From positions 2,918,538 to 2,982,537 of the forward strand of contig WLWN01000001.1 of NCBI GenBank assembly GCA_012103575.1: a DNA stretch of 64,000 nucleotides. The letters are read 5' to 3'. This stretch comes from Kiritimatiellia bacterium (GTDB lineage: Bacteria; Verrucomicrobiota; Kiritimatiellia; WLWN01). The notes under the pieces were generated by a model. The model did not search any database, was not told where the DNA came from, and saw only the letters and a list, made by a program, of their open reading frames with translations. Shown in pieces: positions 27,808 through 37,126 of the stretch. The translations under genes were made by a program, and so were the position numbers. Position 1 is the first letter of the stretch, and every line of letters starts with the position of its first letter.

Positions 27808-27834
27808 ACGCGTCTAACGACGCTGCTACAAACA
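27808..27834. repeat. Relic of the 183-bp element's internal arm
   Basis: ACGCGTCTAACGACGCTGCT followed by ACAAAC is close to the internal hairpin arm ACGCGTCTTGCGACGCTACT of the elements at 33613 and 34492. No ends or target duplication are visible, so it is either a decayed copy or a shared sub-repeat. Confidence 0.45.
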
Positions 27835-27977
27835 CGTGTAAACATAGGGGAAAATTATTTGAGGATTTGTAACAGCCGCGCAAGTGGCGTTATTTTTCAA
27901 GAAGCTCCATATATAAAAAAATAGTCGGAAATGCAGACCCTTTATTGCAATGGCAAAAAGCCGTCACCATCTTGAGT

Positions 27978-28538
27978 TTATTCCCCAACAAAAGGATGAT
28001 TATACCAGCTATCTTCTCGTATTTCTCTATTCTCGTCTTTGAGATCGAGCTGATAACGTTCCGCAAACCATTTCCAATCTTTTGCGCCAAAGTCCAGCTC
28101 TACGCCCAACTGGTTAATGAGTGCACCCGTATTGAGAGCAGAAATCTTTTTCACTTCAGGACGCCACGACAAAGCGGTTTTGAGTGCGTTTAGCTCTTCA
28201 CTCTCTTTTCCCACCAAAAAAACCTGATCAGGCATTAAACTTAAAAACCGAGCGGCCCCGTAGTCTTGGAACGATAAAGGCTGCCACTTAGCACTATTCC
28301 ATACATGCAATATCGGTTTATTGGGGTCATCGCTTATTTGATAAGAAACTAAAATGATAGGCCTTCTGCTTATAACATCAAAACTAACTTGCAACACAGA
28401 ATAATGGGCGGGAACAACAAGCAAATTTATCGGTCTAGGCCAGAGCCCCATACCGGATGAAGAAAGTCCACTGATCGATAAAAGTATAAACCAAGATAGA
28501 AGTTTCATTATTTTATGAGACCTTGATTTCATTGTCAT
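27978..28538 (-). CDS. Secreted protein of unknown function
   Basis: A 186-residue protein with an N-terminal signal (KLLSWFILLSISGLSSSG at residues 12-29). Mature motifs include PINLLVVPAHYSVLQVSFDV, ILVSYQI, ILHVWNSAKWQPLSFQDYGAA and a C-terminal WKWFAERYQLDL. The aromatic-rich WNSAKW and WFAERY segments look conserved but I cannot attach a family name. A weak lead is that such proteins often lie in PVC genomes. It is a single gene beside an IS30 copy. Confidence 0.65.
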   Translation of the reverse strand: MTMKSRSHKIMKLLSWFILLSISGLSSSGMGLWPRPINLLVVPAHYSVLQVSFDVISRRPIILVSYQISDDPNKPILHVWNSAKWQPLSFQDYGAARFLSLMPDQVFLVGKESEELNALKTALSWRPEVKKISALNTGALINQLGVELDFGAKDWKWFAERYQLDLKDENREIREDSWYNHPFVGE

Positions 28539-28679
28539 AATACTCCTTATAAATAATAGTGATTGTGTTTCCTTTTTTTTCCCCTCATTCTACCGTTTTC
28601 CGACATTTCTTCCAGCCTTTTGCATGCTTTTTGTCCGTCCATTGTTAGTTTGCATGCGATGAGCTTAAAAGTTCCAGGG

Positions 28680-29725
28680 GTAGAGTAACAATACAAGTGC
28701 AAAGGTCCGTAGCATAGTTCATTCTTTGGGTATCTGACCCCCCCCCAAAGGAGAACATAGAATGCCACGAACCTACGAACATTTAAACCGTTATGAACGA
28801 GAAGTGATAGCCCAGATGCTAAAAGAAAAATATAGCTTATCTCAAATTGGCCGTCACCTAGGCCGATCCCCCTCGACTATTTGGCGCGAATTTCGCCGTA
28901 ATCGAGTCCGTGGCCGCTATTACCCAAGACCCGCAAATGGCCTGGCTCAAAGCCGATTACAGCTAGCTCGAAAGCCTCAAAAAGTGATGGGAGCTAGCAA
29001 AGAACAAGTGGAGACTCTCCTGGCGAAGTATTGGTCTCCAGAACAGATTGAAGGTCGAAGAAAGCTAGAAGGTGACCCTCCCATCAGTCGAATGACGATC
29101 TACCCCTACTTGTACAGTCCAAGAGGAGCTGGCTACCGAAAATACCTGCGTGGCCCCGGAAAGAAAAAACGAGCGACTCGGAAAAAGCCATTCACGTATA
29201 CACAACCAAACAATGATTGACCAACGCCCCGAAGAGGGTGAAAGCCGCAAGGTGGCAGGCCATTGGGAAGGTGACACTATTCAGGGCCAAACGAGAAAAG
29301 AGGCCTGTGTAGTCACTCTAGTAGATCGAGCGACTCGGTATCTCATCGCCGATCTTTTACCTCGATGCAATGCCGAATCGGTCAACCGTTCCGTACCTCA
29401 GTTCGCTGATTCAGGGCTCCCCTGTAAAACGGTGACTGTAGATAATGGCATGGAGTTTGCCAGCCATGCTAAACTACAGAAAAAAATAGCAACCCCCATT
29501 TTCTTTGCTGAAGGGAGAAACCCTTGGCAAAGAGGGACCAACGAAAATACGAATGGTTTGCTTCGCCAGTTTTTCCCGAAGAAAACCGACTTTGCTGCCC
29601 ACAGCTCCGCTCAGTTGAGATGGGCTGTGGAGTTACTGAATAATAGACCGAGAAAATGCTTAGAATATAGAACGCCCAAAGAAATGATGGACAGCTTCGG
29701 TTTTGCACTTGTAAGTTGAGTCTGC
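28680..29725 (+). mobile_element. IS30-family insertion sequence
   Basis: The 1046-bp element is bounded by imperfect 24-bp inverted repeats that share TACAAGTGCAAA at the inner edge (28692-28703 and 29702-29713), 18 of 24 positions matching. No clear 2-3-bp target duplication is seen. It encodes one IS30 transposase in two frames. A run of nine C (28738-28748 region) lies before the start. Confidence 0.78.
28762..29719 (+). pseudogene. IS30-family transposase in two overlapping frames
   Basis: The first frame (28762-29220) has the N-terminal helix-turn-helix: YSLSQIGRHLGRSPSTIWRE near residues 27-46. The second frame (29150-29719) has the DDE core HWEGDTIQG, TVDNGMEFA and GTNENTNGLLRQFFPK. 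The switch is -1, within an A-rich stretch at about 29160-29190 (GAAAAAAC and GGAAAAAG). A gene spanning both needs a -1 shift, which could be programmed slippage or a mutation. The start has AAAGGAG upstream. Confidence 0.8.
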
Positions 29726-29764
29726 AAGGATGGAAGGGGGTGGCTGGATGCTGGATTTTGGATA

Positions 29765-29798
29765 CTTCAGCCACAGGCGGATCCGCCTGTGGCTGAAG
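29765..29798. repeat. Perfect 34-bp palindrome
   Basis: CTTCAGCCACAGGCGGA followed by its exact reverse complement. Degenerate versions lie at 16595-16620 and 19170-19192. It could form a hairpin in the leader of the secreted-protein gene that follows, or be a REP-like unit. Confidence 0.75.
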
Positions 29799-29850
29799 AC
29801 GTTAAATATGGTCTCCCGCCCAGACGGATCAGTCTTTGGCTGAATAGTTT

Positions 29851-32335
29851 ATGGCTTTTCCTCTTCCTCTTTTCCTCTTCCTCTTTTCCTCTTCCTCTTT
29901 TCCTCTTCCTCTTTTCCTCTTCCTCTTTTCCTCTTCCTCTTTTCCTCTTCCGCCTATGCCCAATACCACTACGCCATCGAAGATACCGCTGCCAACCAAG
30001 TCATTCGTCGTGGGACAACCAGCACTACAGGTATTCCCGTAGGAACCCTGATCTTGGCCCCAAACAGTACGTATCGATATTGGCGTTATAAAATCGATAC
30101 GGCTTATATAGGTTTTATCGATTTTACGACCGGTGGGAATGGTCAAACCTTCAACATTCCCTCTGTTCGTTTACGATTGCCTTCCTCATTTGACGCTGAT
30201 GGAGATAGATTGGATACCGGTGCTGAGTTTGTGATCGGTACCAGCCCGAACCAATTCGATACCGATAACGATGGATTATCTGATGGCGCTGAAGTGCAAC
30301 AAGGATTAAACCCTGCCGATGGGTTGCCGGGTCCTATTGGGTTACTTCATTCTGTTGACACGTTAGGAACTGCTATGGATGTGACTACGTTTGACGATGT
30401 TGCCGTTATGGCCGATAGCACTAACGGAATCTCTGTGTTTAATGTCTTTAATACCATGAGTCCCATTATTATTGCCCAAGTGGATACACCGGGTACTGCT
30501 AGAGCCGTAGCCTATACAAAAACCACGTTATCGTAGCCGATGGGGCTGAGGGCATAGCCCTTGTTGATATTACCGACCCTCCGTCAGCAAGCATCATAGG
30601 TCAGATAAATATTGCCGGGTCAACTAGATCCGCCACCGCAGCTGGTGGCTTGGCCTTTGTGGGAACCGCCAATGGAATAAATAGTAAAGTGGTACAAGTC
30701 AACGTAGTTACCGGTGATATAATAGGCCGCTTAACATTCAGTAACGATATTCATGATGTGACTTTAGCCGGAGATTATCTTTATGTGTATACGGTCAATG
30801 CCTTATATGTTGTTTCCAACGATAATGGCCTTATGAACGTCATCGGTTCGGTTGCGTTGTCGGGTGGCGTTAACAGTTCAATTGATCGCATGCGACTCTT
30901 TGTCGGTGGTGATATTGCGTATACCATTCATAGCAGAGGCTATAGTACCGTTGATGTTAAAAACCCAGCACAACCGAACTTGATTGCGCACCAACTCGCG
31001 GCGCAGTTTGGTTGGAAAGATATTGCGATCAATGGTTCAGGGGTTGGGATTGCTGCTGTGGGCGCTAATAGCATATTAGATGGGCCCCATCATATTGCAC
31101 GATATGATGTGAGTAATCCCACCAATGTTGATCAATTTGTTACCGAGCATCAAACACCAGGTATTGCTCGGGCCGTCTCGATTTATAATGGGTTGGTCTA
31201 TGTGACTGATGACACATCTGGCTTACAAGTCATTAATTATTTATCCTACGACACCGCTGGGAACGCGCCATTCATCGTTCTATCAGCCAATTTTTCATTG
31301 AACCCAGCTCAAGCCGAAGAAGGCAAACGTGTCCGTGTTGCAGCAGATGTAAATGATGATGTGCAGGTCCGGAACGTAGAGTTTTATATCGATGACGTGA
31401 AAGTCGCTACGGATGGAAATTTTCCGTTTGAACATCATTTTATTACCCCCCGATTAGTGGACCAGCAGACCTTTTCCTTAAAGGCGCGCGCAAGTGATAC
31501 GGGCGCAAATGTAACCTGGTGACCCTTACACCCGATACAACGCCTGCACAGGTTGTACGCGTGGCGCCTTCCCGAGGGGCTATATTGGGAAGTATGGGAA
31601 CCATCGCTGCGTTTTTCAATGAACCCATGTATCCTTCCAGTACTACATCGAGCGTATCTTTAAAGGAAATAGGTCCAGATGGTCTATTTGGTACGGCTGA
31701 TGATATAAACATACCCCTACTTACCCCATTGGCGTGAAGATGTATTGGGTGTTTTCTTGAATCCTTCACAAACCCTTACCACCGCCTATTACCAGGCCCA
31801 GAATTCAACGACTGCGGCTGATTTAGCCGGAAACACGTTGATTTCAAATATTGTTTGGAGTTTTCACATGTATGCGGTCGCTAATGACAGCGATGGCGAT
31901 GGTGTGCCGGATGCCACAGAACTCCTCTTGGGCCTTGACCCCCATCAAATCGATAGCGATGGCGATGGGATTTCAGATGGAGAAGAGGATACCGATAGTG
32001 ATGGGCTGTTGAATATTGAAGAAGTGCTGCTGGGTACTGATCTTAACGATACGGATACGGATACGGATACGGATAATAACGGAATTTTAGATCTAAATGA
32101 AGATACAGATGGGGATGGGTTAACTGATATTGCAGAGCTGATAACGTACAGCACAGATCCCCTTCAGGCCGACACAGATAGCGATGGCTTTAACGATGGA
32201 GATGAAATCTTTGACGGATCAGATCCTTTGGATCCCAATAGTCTCCCCCCTAGTCTTCTTCTCAACAGTGTAGCTGCGCGTTTTTTTTCGATTATAAACA
32301 TTTTTGATGTGAGCGAAACGTTGGGAGAAGCTTAA
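29851..32335 (+). pseudogene. Large secreted protein gene with LVIVD-like and calcium-binding repeats, multiply frameshifted or phase variable
   Basis: The protein can be read across four frames. After the repeat-coded signal come AYAQYHYAIEDTAANQ and an N-terminal domain, then thrombospondin-type-3 calcium repeats (DADGDRLDTGAEF, DTDNDGLSDGAEV), then beta-propeller LVIVD-like repeats (30360-31260), an Ig-like segment near 31290-31520 and more calcium repeats (DSDGDGVPDATE, DTDSDGLLNIEE) to 32335. Frame changes fall at the 14-bp repeat, at an A5 run near 30520, near 31515 and near 31730. It looks like a cell-surface or extracellular adhesin-like protein. Decay is the simplest view, but the first break is at a repeat that could be reversible. 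Confidence 0.72.
29856..29951 (+). repeat. 14-bp tandem repeat, about 6.9 copies, in a signal-peptide region
   Basis: The unit TTTTCCTCTTCCTC is repeated six times exactly plus 12 bases of a seventh. Its length is not a multiple of three, so each unit gained or lost shifts the frame. All three frames encode hydrophobic Phe, Leu, Ser and Pro residues. In the frame of the downstream mature protein it ends SSSAYA, then Q, an ideal signal-peptidase site. The ATG at 29851 is presently in a different frame. Confidence 0.93.
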
Positions 32336-32477
32336 GGCCGTATTTTTTCAGCACAGAATCAGGTTGCCCCTCAACGTATTGAAAAACAGACGGATAGTTC
32401 CCTATTTAGCGTAGAAAATAATGAACCGTAAGCAAAAAATAATAATGCGCGAGCCTAAAAAATAAAGAGGTAAAAAG

Positions 32478-33596
32478 ATGAGAGCAATAGTAGAACAAAG
32501 ACGCTTAATCGTAGGATTGGTTTTAACACTTGCTTGGACCGTTTCCCAAGTAGATGCACAAACCTTTAACAGTGGGTCAGATGAGTCTGACGGAGCGCTT
32601 GTCATCAATACGCCGGGGACCACTATTTTTGATCCGGCTTCTTTTATCCCCCCCATTGACACGGATGGAGATGGGATCTATCACTTTACGACCATCACGA
32701 TTTCTAACGGGGTGACTGTTATATTTGATTCTGCCGTGTTAGGAAACAAAGCGATCTCATGGTTAGCTACAGGAGATGTTCAAATCGATGGAACGCTCGA
32801 TCTCAAAGGCGAAGATGGACATGCCTATAATCTTATGCCCGTTCCCGCCAAACCCGGCTCAGGGGGCTATGCCGGGGGAATGGGACGTCGGAATAATATT
32901 GCGTCAGGTCCCTTTCAGGGCAATGGTCCGGGAGGAGGAAACGTCGCTAATGACTTTGATTATGGGGGGGAGGGGCAGGACATACTGCTGCCGGCAGTTC
33001 TGGTGTCAATAACGGTGGTGGCCTTGGTGGCTCAGCTTATGGCAACATTTTTCTGTTGCCACTCATAGGCGGATCAGGTGGCGGAGGAGGTAGTGGTGGC
33101 GCTATTCGAATGGTCGCTTCTGTTATTGGTGGTTCAGGCGTTTTATCAGCGTCTGGGGGCCTTGCCGGAAATGGCGCTGGAAATGGAAGCGATGGTCGAA
33201 TTCGTTTAGAAGCGTTTACTCATAACTTCTCAGGAACATTCGATCCTGTACCTTAATTATTCTACGCCGGGGCTCCTCTTTTTGTCTTCGAATACGCCAT
33301 CCGTACGAGTCGTCAGTATAGATGGACGTCCTGTTCCTGCCAATTCCACAGGAAGTTTTACCCCTGCAGACGTATCTATTACAAATCCCAATCCTGTTAT
33401 ACTCAATATTCAGGCAGAAAACATTCCTACCGGCTCAATCGTTAATTTGAGGATCTGGTCAGAAGCCGGAAACAGCACAAGCGTTACTCCCTCATCCCCG
33501 TTAGTGGGAACTGAACAATCATCCACGGCTACCGGTGTGGTTGCGGTTCCATACGGGTTTTCAAGATTTTATGGGGATGCTTCTTGGACGAATTAG
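32478..33596 (+). pseudogene. Glycine-rich secreted protein gene with two frameshifts
   Basis: An N-terminal signal (RLIVGLVLTLAWTVSQVDAQ) leads to a beta-rich domain (ITISNGVTVIFDSAVLG, VQIDGTLDLKGEDG) and a glycine-rich stretch. At a G7 run (32964-32970) the frame breaks; with eight G it reads on as GGGAGHTAAGSSGVNNGGG to IGGSGGGGGSGGAIRMVAS. A second break near 33255 (CCTTAAT for CCTAAT) hides NYSTPGLLFLSS and the final domain, which ends FYGDASWTN. Both shifts are single bases. The 3' end shares more than 30 bp with a remnant at 37.1 kb. Confidence 0.75.
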
Positions 33597-33612
33597 GATA
33601 AGCGTTCTACAT

Positions 33613-33795
33613 GGGCGCATCTGGGTCGTACTACCATTTCATAAAAAAACGTAGGGTCTTGAATCACGCGTCTTGCGACGCTACTACGAACAGCAGTGCA
33701 GAGTTGCTAAATGTTTAACCGTTTGTAGTAGCGTCGCAAGACGCGTAAAGATAGCGAGGGTTCCAAAACTTTGGTAGTACAGCCCAGATGCGCCC
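33613..33795 (+). mobile_element. 183-bp non-autonomous element, copy 1
   Basis: The ends are inverted repeats starting GGGCGCATCTGGG, with GTACTACC following. The flanks are perfect 9-bp duplications GTTCTACAT at 33604-33612 and 33796-33804. Inside is a long hairpin built from ACGCGTCTTGCGACGCTACT and its complement. The right-hand duplication contains the vapC stop codon. No coding capacity is seen. Confidence 0.9.
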
Positions 33796-33798
33796 GTT

Positions 33799-34200
33799 CT
33801 ACATTGTTTTTATCCTATTGTCTCGACATATGGATAGCTGGATCTTAGTATCAGATGTAACCAATGGCACATCATATATACGTGCCGTGGCAACAATAAG
33901 TTGATCGGCCGGATCACGATGAAAAGATCCCGGTAAGCTGGTCGACTCAACAATAATATCTGGGGTTAGCTCTAGCAACGTAACGCCGGGATAGTCAAGT
34001 GCCTTGGCAAACCACTCTCTGGTGGAGTACGGTAAGAAGAGCCGGTCATGTTCAACCAATTTTGCAGCTTCCCAGCACGAAATGATACTCACGCCTATTT
34101 CGTCATCTTCGGTACTCGAAATCACCTGTTGCTGTTTCTCGCGGAGGTGTGAATCGCCGTGAACCCACCACACCCAGATATGAGTGTCGAGGACAATCAC
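33799..34200 (-). CDS. vapC: PIN-domain toxin (VapC-like)
   Basis: A 133-residue PIN ribonuclease. The acidic residues expected in the active site are present: Asp5 in MIVLDTHIWVWW, Glu near 43 in SCWEAAKL, Asp near 97 in RDPADQLIVATAR and Asp near 116 in TSDTKI. VapC toxins cut tRNA or rRNA. The ATG overlaps the antitoxin stop by 4 bp. The stop codon lies in the 9-bp duplication of the adjacent small element, so that element inserted exactly at the 3' end without truncating the protein. Confidence 0.9.
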   Translation of the reverse strand: MIVLDTHIWVWWVHGDSHLREKQQQVISSTEDDEIGVSIISCWEAAKLVEHDRLFLPYSTREWFAKALDYPGVTLLELTPDIIVESTSLPGSFHRDPADQLIVATARIYDVPLVTSDTKIQLSICRDNRIKTM

Positions 34201-34424
34201 ACGGCCGCGTCCCAGTCCCCTTCAGCAACGCCCTCGAAAGGATGTTTATACTCCACAGGAGTACCTCTTAGGGGATATCGCTCGCTCATCTCCTTGCGAT
34301 CTGATGAGCAGTCACGAACCAAAACCTCTACTACATGACCTGCTAAGAGCGACAAGTCGCGAAGCGTAAGTGTGCCGTCTGGACTAACTACAGTTTGTAA
34401 ATGAACGCCTGCCATATGTTTCAC
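34197..34424 (-). CDS. Antitoxin partner of the PIN toxin
   Basis: A 75-residue protein (or 72 from the second Met) with LQTVVSPDGTLTLRDLSLLAGHVVEV-type beta-hairpin content split over residues 9-34, an antitoxin-like DNA-binding opening, and an acidic C-terminus (GVAEGDWDAAV) suited to toxin binding. It immediately precedes vapC and overlaps it by 4 bp. The exact antitoxin family is not certain. The module is enclosed by two inverted 183-bp elements. Confidence 0.78.
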   Translation of the reverse strand: MKHMAGVHLQTVVSPDGTLTLRDLSLLAGHVVEVLVRDCSSDRKEMSERYPLRGTPVEYKHPFEGVAEGDWDAAV

Positions 34425-34491
34425 GTTTGCTGAATATTATGCACCTGAACAAGGCACACATCAAGCATATTTCTCGAGGCACTGACACCTC

Positions 34492-34674
34492 GGGCGTATC
34501 TGGGCTGTACTACCAAAGTTTTGGAACCCTCGCTATTTTTACGCGTCTTGCGACGCTACCACAAACGGTTAAACATTTAGCAACTCTGCACTGCTGTTCG
34601 TAGTAGCGTCGCAAGACGCGTGATTCAAGACCCTACGTTTTTTTATGAAACGGTAGTACGACCCAGATGCGCAC
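34492..34674 (-). mobile_element. 183-bp non-autonomous element, copy 2 (inverted)
   Basis: Same length as copy 1 and differing at about five positions, in the opposite direction. The flanking 9-mers TGACACCTC (34483-34491) and TAAGACCTC (34675-34683) match at seven of nine positions, a diverged target duplication. Together with copy 1 it brackets the toxin-antitoxin pair. Confidence 0.88.
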
Positions 34675-34827
34675 TAAGACCTCGAGTTATTTCAGACCCC
34701 TTTTCATTTATAGGATCAGACGCCATGAAAAATAGAATCTAACTTCAAAACCGATCCGGAAGTTTCTTTGTGCAGTATCCACGTGTTACCAGTGATTAAA
34801 AAATCCTCATCTCTCGAAGCCGTTTAG

Positions 34828-35958
34828 CTATACCTTTAACAATTCACACAGTCGGGTAAAAGGAAGTACACGGGCTCTCGCACTTTTTACCATATAGTCT
34901 TTGTCTTTTAGGTGGACTTGGTAAATGACCGGAATGTTTATCCGTTGTGCAAAATAAGCAATATTCGGACTTAACTGTTTCTGTCCGGTTTTACACTCAA
35001 CCGCAAATTCCGGTTTATTATTCTTAACCACAATAAAGTCTATTTCTCTTTTGATACTATCCCTGAGAAACCGCAGTTCCATCCTGTCGCCCTCGGTATC
35101 TTCCATACGATGGCAGTACTTTAATAAATGCGATGCAACCATGTTTTCAAAACGAGCGCTCGTGTCTTCACATAGCGACCAATCCCATAAGTAGAGTTTT
35201 TGCTCTTTCCGCGCCGCCCTGAGATGGGGTACTCCGTATGGCTTAATACGAAAACAGTAATACAGATTCTCCAGGATCGTTATCCATCGATCGACTGTCT
35301 CAAATGCAACCGACAGGTCTTGCCGCAGGTTGTTAATGGACAAGGGCGCGCCAACACGGTTGGGAAGAATCTGTGACAGTAGATCTAGTTGAGAGACCTC
35401 TTTCACGGTTTCCAGGCTTAGAAGATCTTCATGAATGACACGGGTTTGCCGTTCACGCTGCCATCGCTTCCAGTGCCGCTGATTGCTTTTAAGAAACGGT
35501 TCTGGAAATCCCCCGAACTGCATCAGCTGTTCAAGGTCGTTGGGGGTTGGATGCTTATTGATCTCGTACAGAGACAAGGGATGTAAACGATAGTAATGAT
35601 AGCGACCCTGAAGGGAATCACCCCCGCGGCGATAAAAATCCAGCCGGGCCGAACCGGTTACCAGAAGTTGAGTGTCGGATTTATGGGTGTCGTAGAGACC
35701 TTTGACCCGATTACGCCAGTCCTTGTACTTATGGACCTCATCGAGAATAATCAAGGGCTCATCCGACGGCAAGGAACCGTTCAAGAGTAATTTTTTTGTG
35801 GCTCGATCGTCCCAGTTGAGATAAGCAGGGTGTTTTTCGGTGCCCTTTTTCAACAGGCTCAGGGCCAACGTAGTTTTGCCCACCTGCCTGGCTCCACCAA
35901 CAAAGACCATTTTTTCTTTGAGATCAGCCAAGATAGTAGTATGTAAATAACGCTTCAT
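34828..35958 (-). CDS. AAA ATPase with C-terminal nuclease-like domain (AAA_14/DUF4143)
   Basis: I take the ATG at 35958 (376 residues), since MKRYLHTTILADL opens the family; the frame stays open for 36 more codons. Walker A VGGARQVGKTTLAL lies near 20-33, Walker B PLIILDEVHKYKDW near 69-82, a sensor TGSARLDFYRRGGDSL near 103-118, and the C-terminal DUF4143 part contains the restriction-nuclease-like REIDFIVV and FAVECK near 310-330. Members are common in accessory regions and their function is unclear. It looks intact. Confidence 0.88.
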   Translation of the reverse strand: MKRYLHTTILADLKEKMVFVGGARQVGKTTLALSLLKKGTEKHPAYLNWDDRATKKLLLNGSLPSDEPLIILDEVHKYKDWRNRVKGLYDTHKSDTQLLVTGSARLDFYRRGGDSLQGRYHYYRLHPLSLYEINKHPTPNDLEQLMQFGGFPEPFLKSNQRHWKRWQRERQTRVIHEDLLSLETVKEVSQLDLLSQILPNRVGAPLSINNLRQDLSVAFETVDRWITILENLYYCFRIKPYGVPHLRAARKEQKLYLWDWSLCEDTSARFENMVASHLLKYCHRMEDTEGDRMELRFLRDSIKREIDFIVVKNNKPEFAVECKTGQKQLSPNIAYFAQRINIPVIYQVHLKDKDYMVKSARARVLPFTRLCELLKV

Positions 35959-36031
35959 TTTATCCTGTGTATAAATTAGGCTAAACTCTAATTTATTCAT
36001 GTACAAATTAGAATCAAGAAGAATCGTTTTA

Positions 36032-37028
36032 GAGCGCTTCACGATTGAGATGTCGCGATGTAGCACGAAGAAAACCAGCCGATTACCTCGTCGGGAGAAA
36101 CCTCTTCGGACGCTTGTGTGAGCGCTTCAGATAGTTCCTGATGACTGCGGGCTGCAAGGCTGCCCAACCGATTCTTTATCTTGCCCCACATTTTTTCAAT
36201 GGGGTTGGAATCGGGGCTGTAGGGTGGAAGGAATCTTACATGGGCCCCACATGACTCAATGAGTTCAATGACCTTGGGATTGTGATGGACGCAAAGATTG
36301 TCCATGATGACGATGTCTTCAGGTGAAAGAGTCGGGAGAAAAACCCGGCGAATATATTCTCCAAAAACAGCCGTCTCTGTCGCCCCCTCCTCCTCCATGG
36401 CCGCTGTTGTTCCGTCCAGGCGGACCGAAGAAATCAAGGTGGTGGTACACCAATGTCCATAAGGCGTTTTGGCAAAAAGCCTGTTCCCGCCCAACGCCCG
36501 GCCCCGCAGACGAGTCATATTCGTTTTCGCCCCGGATTCATCAGTAAAGACAAGGCGACTTGGATCAAGTTTGGCCACCTCTTGGATCCACTGCTTTCTC
36601 AAGAGATTTACATCCGCCCGGTCTTGCTCGCTGGCGTGAAGCGTTTCTTTTATACCGGGCGCCGCCCAACCGATTCAACGCCCGCTGTACGGCCATGATC
36701 GACCCCTTCACGCCGCTCATGTTCTTGAGTTCTTCAAGCGTTGCCGGGATGTTTGCCCCCCAGTTGAGCCAACGCCTTGAGCTGCTTTCCGCTGCAGAGG
36801 GCCTGACAATGCCCACGCGGTCGGGGAGCGGTCTGTCCGGTTTCGTTGAAACGAGAGAGCCCACGCTGAAACGTTCTAAGATCTACACGATAAGAAGATG
36901 CGATATCGGCCTGGGAACCTTTGCCCATTTTGTAGGCATCTATCGCACGCCGCCGGATTTCTGCTGTTGCTATACTCATGTCATGGAGTATAGATCTTCT
37001 AAAGAGGCATCTCAATCGTTAAATGCTC
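36032..37028 (-). mobile_element. IS630-family insertion sequence
   Basis: The element is 997 bp. Its ends are imperfect inverted repeats with the shared core ACGATTGAGATG (about 19 of 23 matching from GAGCGCTTC inward), and both flanks are TA (36030-36031 and 37029-37030), the dinucleotide duplicated by this family. Its transposase is broken. Confidence 0.9.
36039..36979 (-). pseudogene. IS630-family transposase with at least two frameshifts
   Basis: Read in order on the reverse strand: helix-turn-helix MSIATAEIRRRAIDAYKMG to SRFNETGQ in one frame, NIPATLEELKNMSGVKGS and QRALNRLG in a second, then IKETLHASEQDR and the DDE catalytic part LVFTDESGAKTN, DNLCVHH and LPPYSPDSNPIEKMWGK in a third (36039 to about 36645). 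The breaks lie near 36800 and near 36645. The catalytic triad itself is intact. Confidence 0.88.
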
Positions 37029-37030
37029 TA

Positions 37031-37126
37031 GCAGGAACGAGAAGAGCGGAAAAGGGCCACGAACGGAGCAGCTTCTTCCCCCATGGGTACTCGACGATTA
37101 ATCTTCGCGCTTCTTGGACGAATTAG
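37031..37126 (+). pseudogene. 3' remnant of a secreted-protein gene (SWTN tail)
   Basis: Just past the IS630 end, a frame ends FFPHGYSTINLRASWTN. It resembles VPYGFSRFYGDASWTN at the end of the gene at 33596, and the DNA from GCTTCTTGGACGAATTAGGA onward, including past the stop, is nearly the same. It is likely the tail of a duplicated homologue whose body was lost. Confidence 0.55.

Noticed and set aside
29829..30146. Reverse-strand frame rich in Lys and Glu across the 14-bp repeat
   Set aside because: Its composition is just the complement of the TTTTCCTCTTCC repeat, with no start context.
33613..34674. Possible CRISPR-like repeats because of the repeated GCGTCTTGCGACGC units
   Set aside because: Only two long inverted copies with target duplications; no regular spacers.
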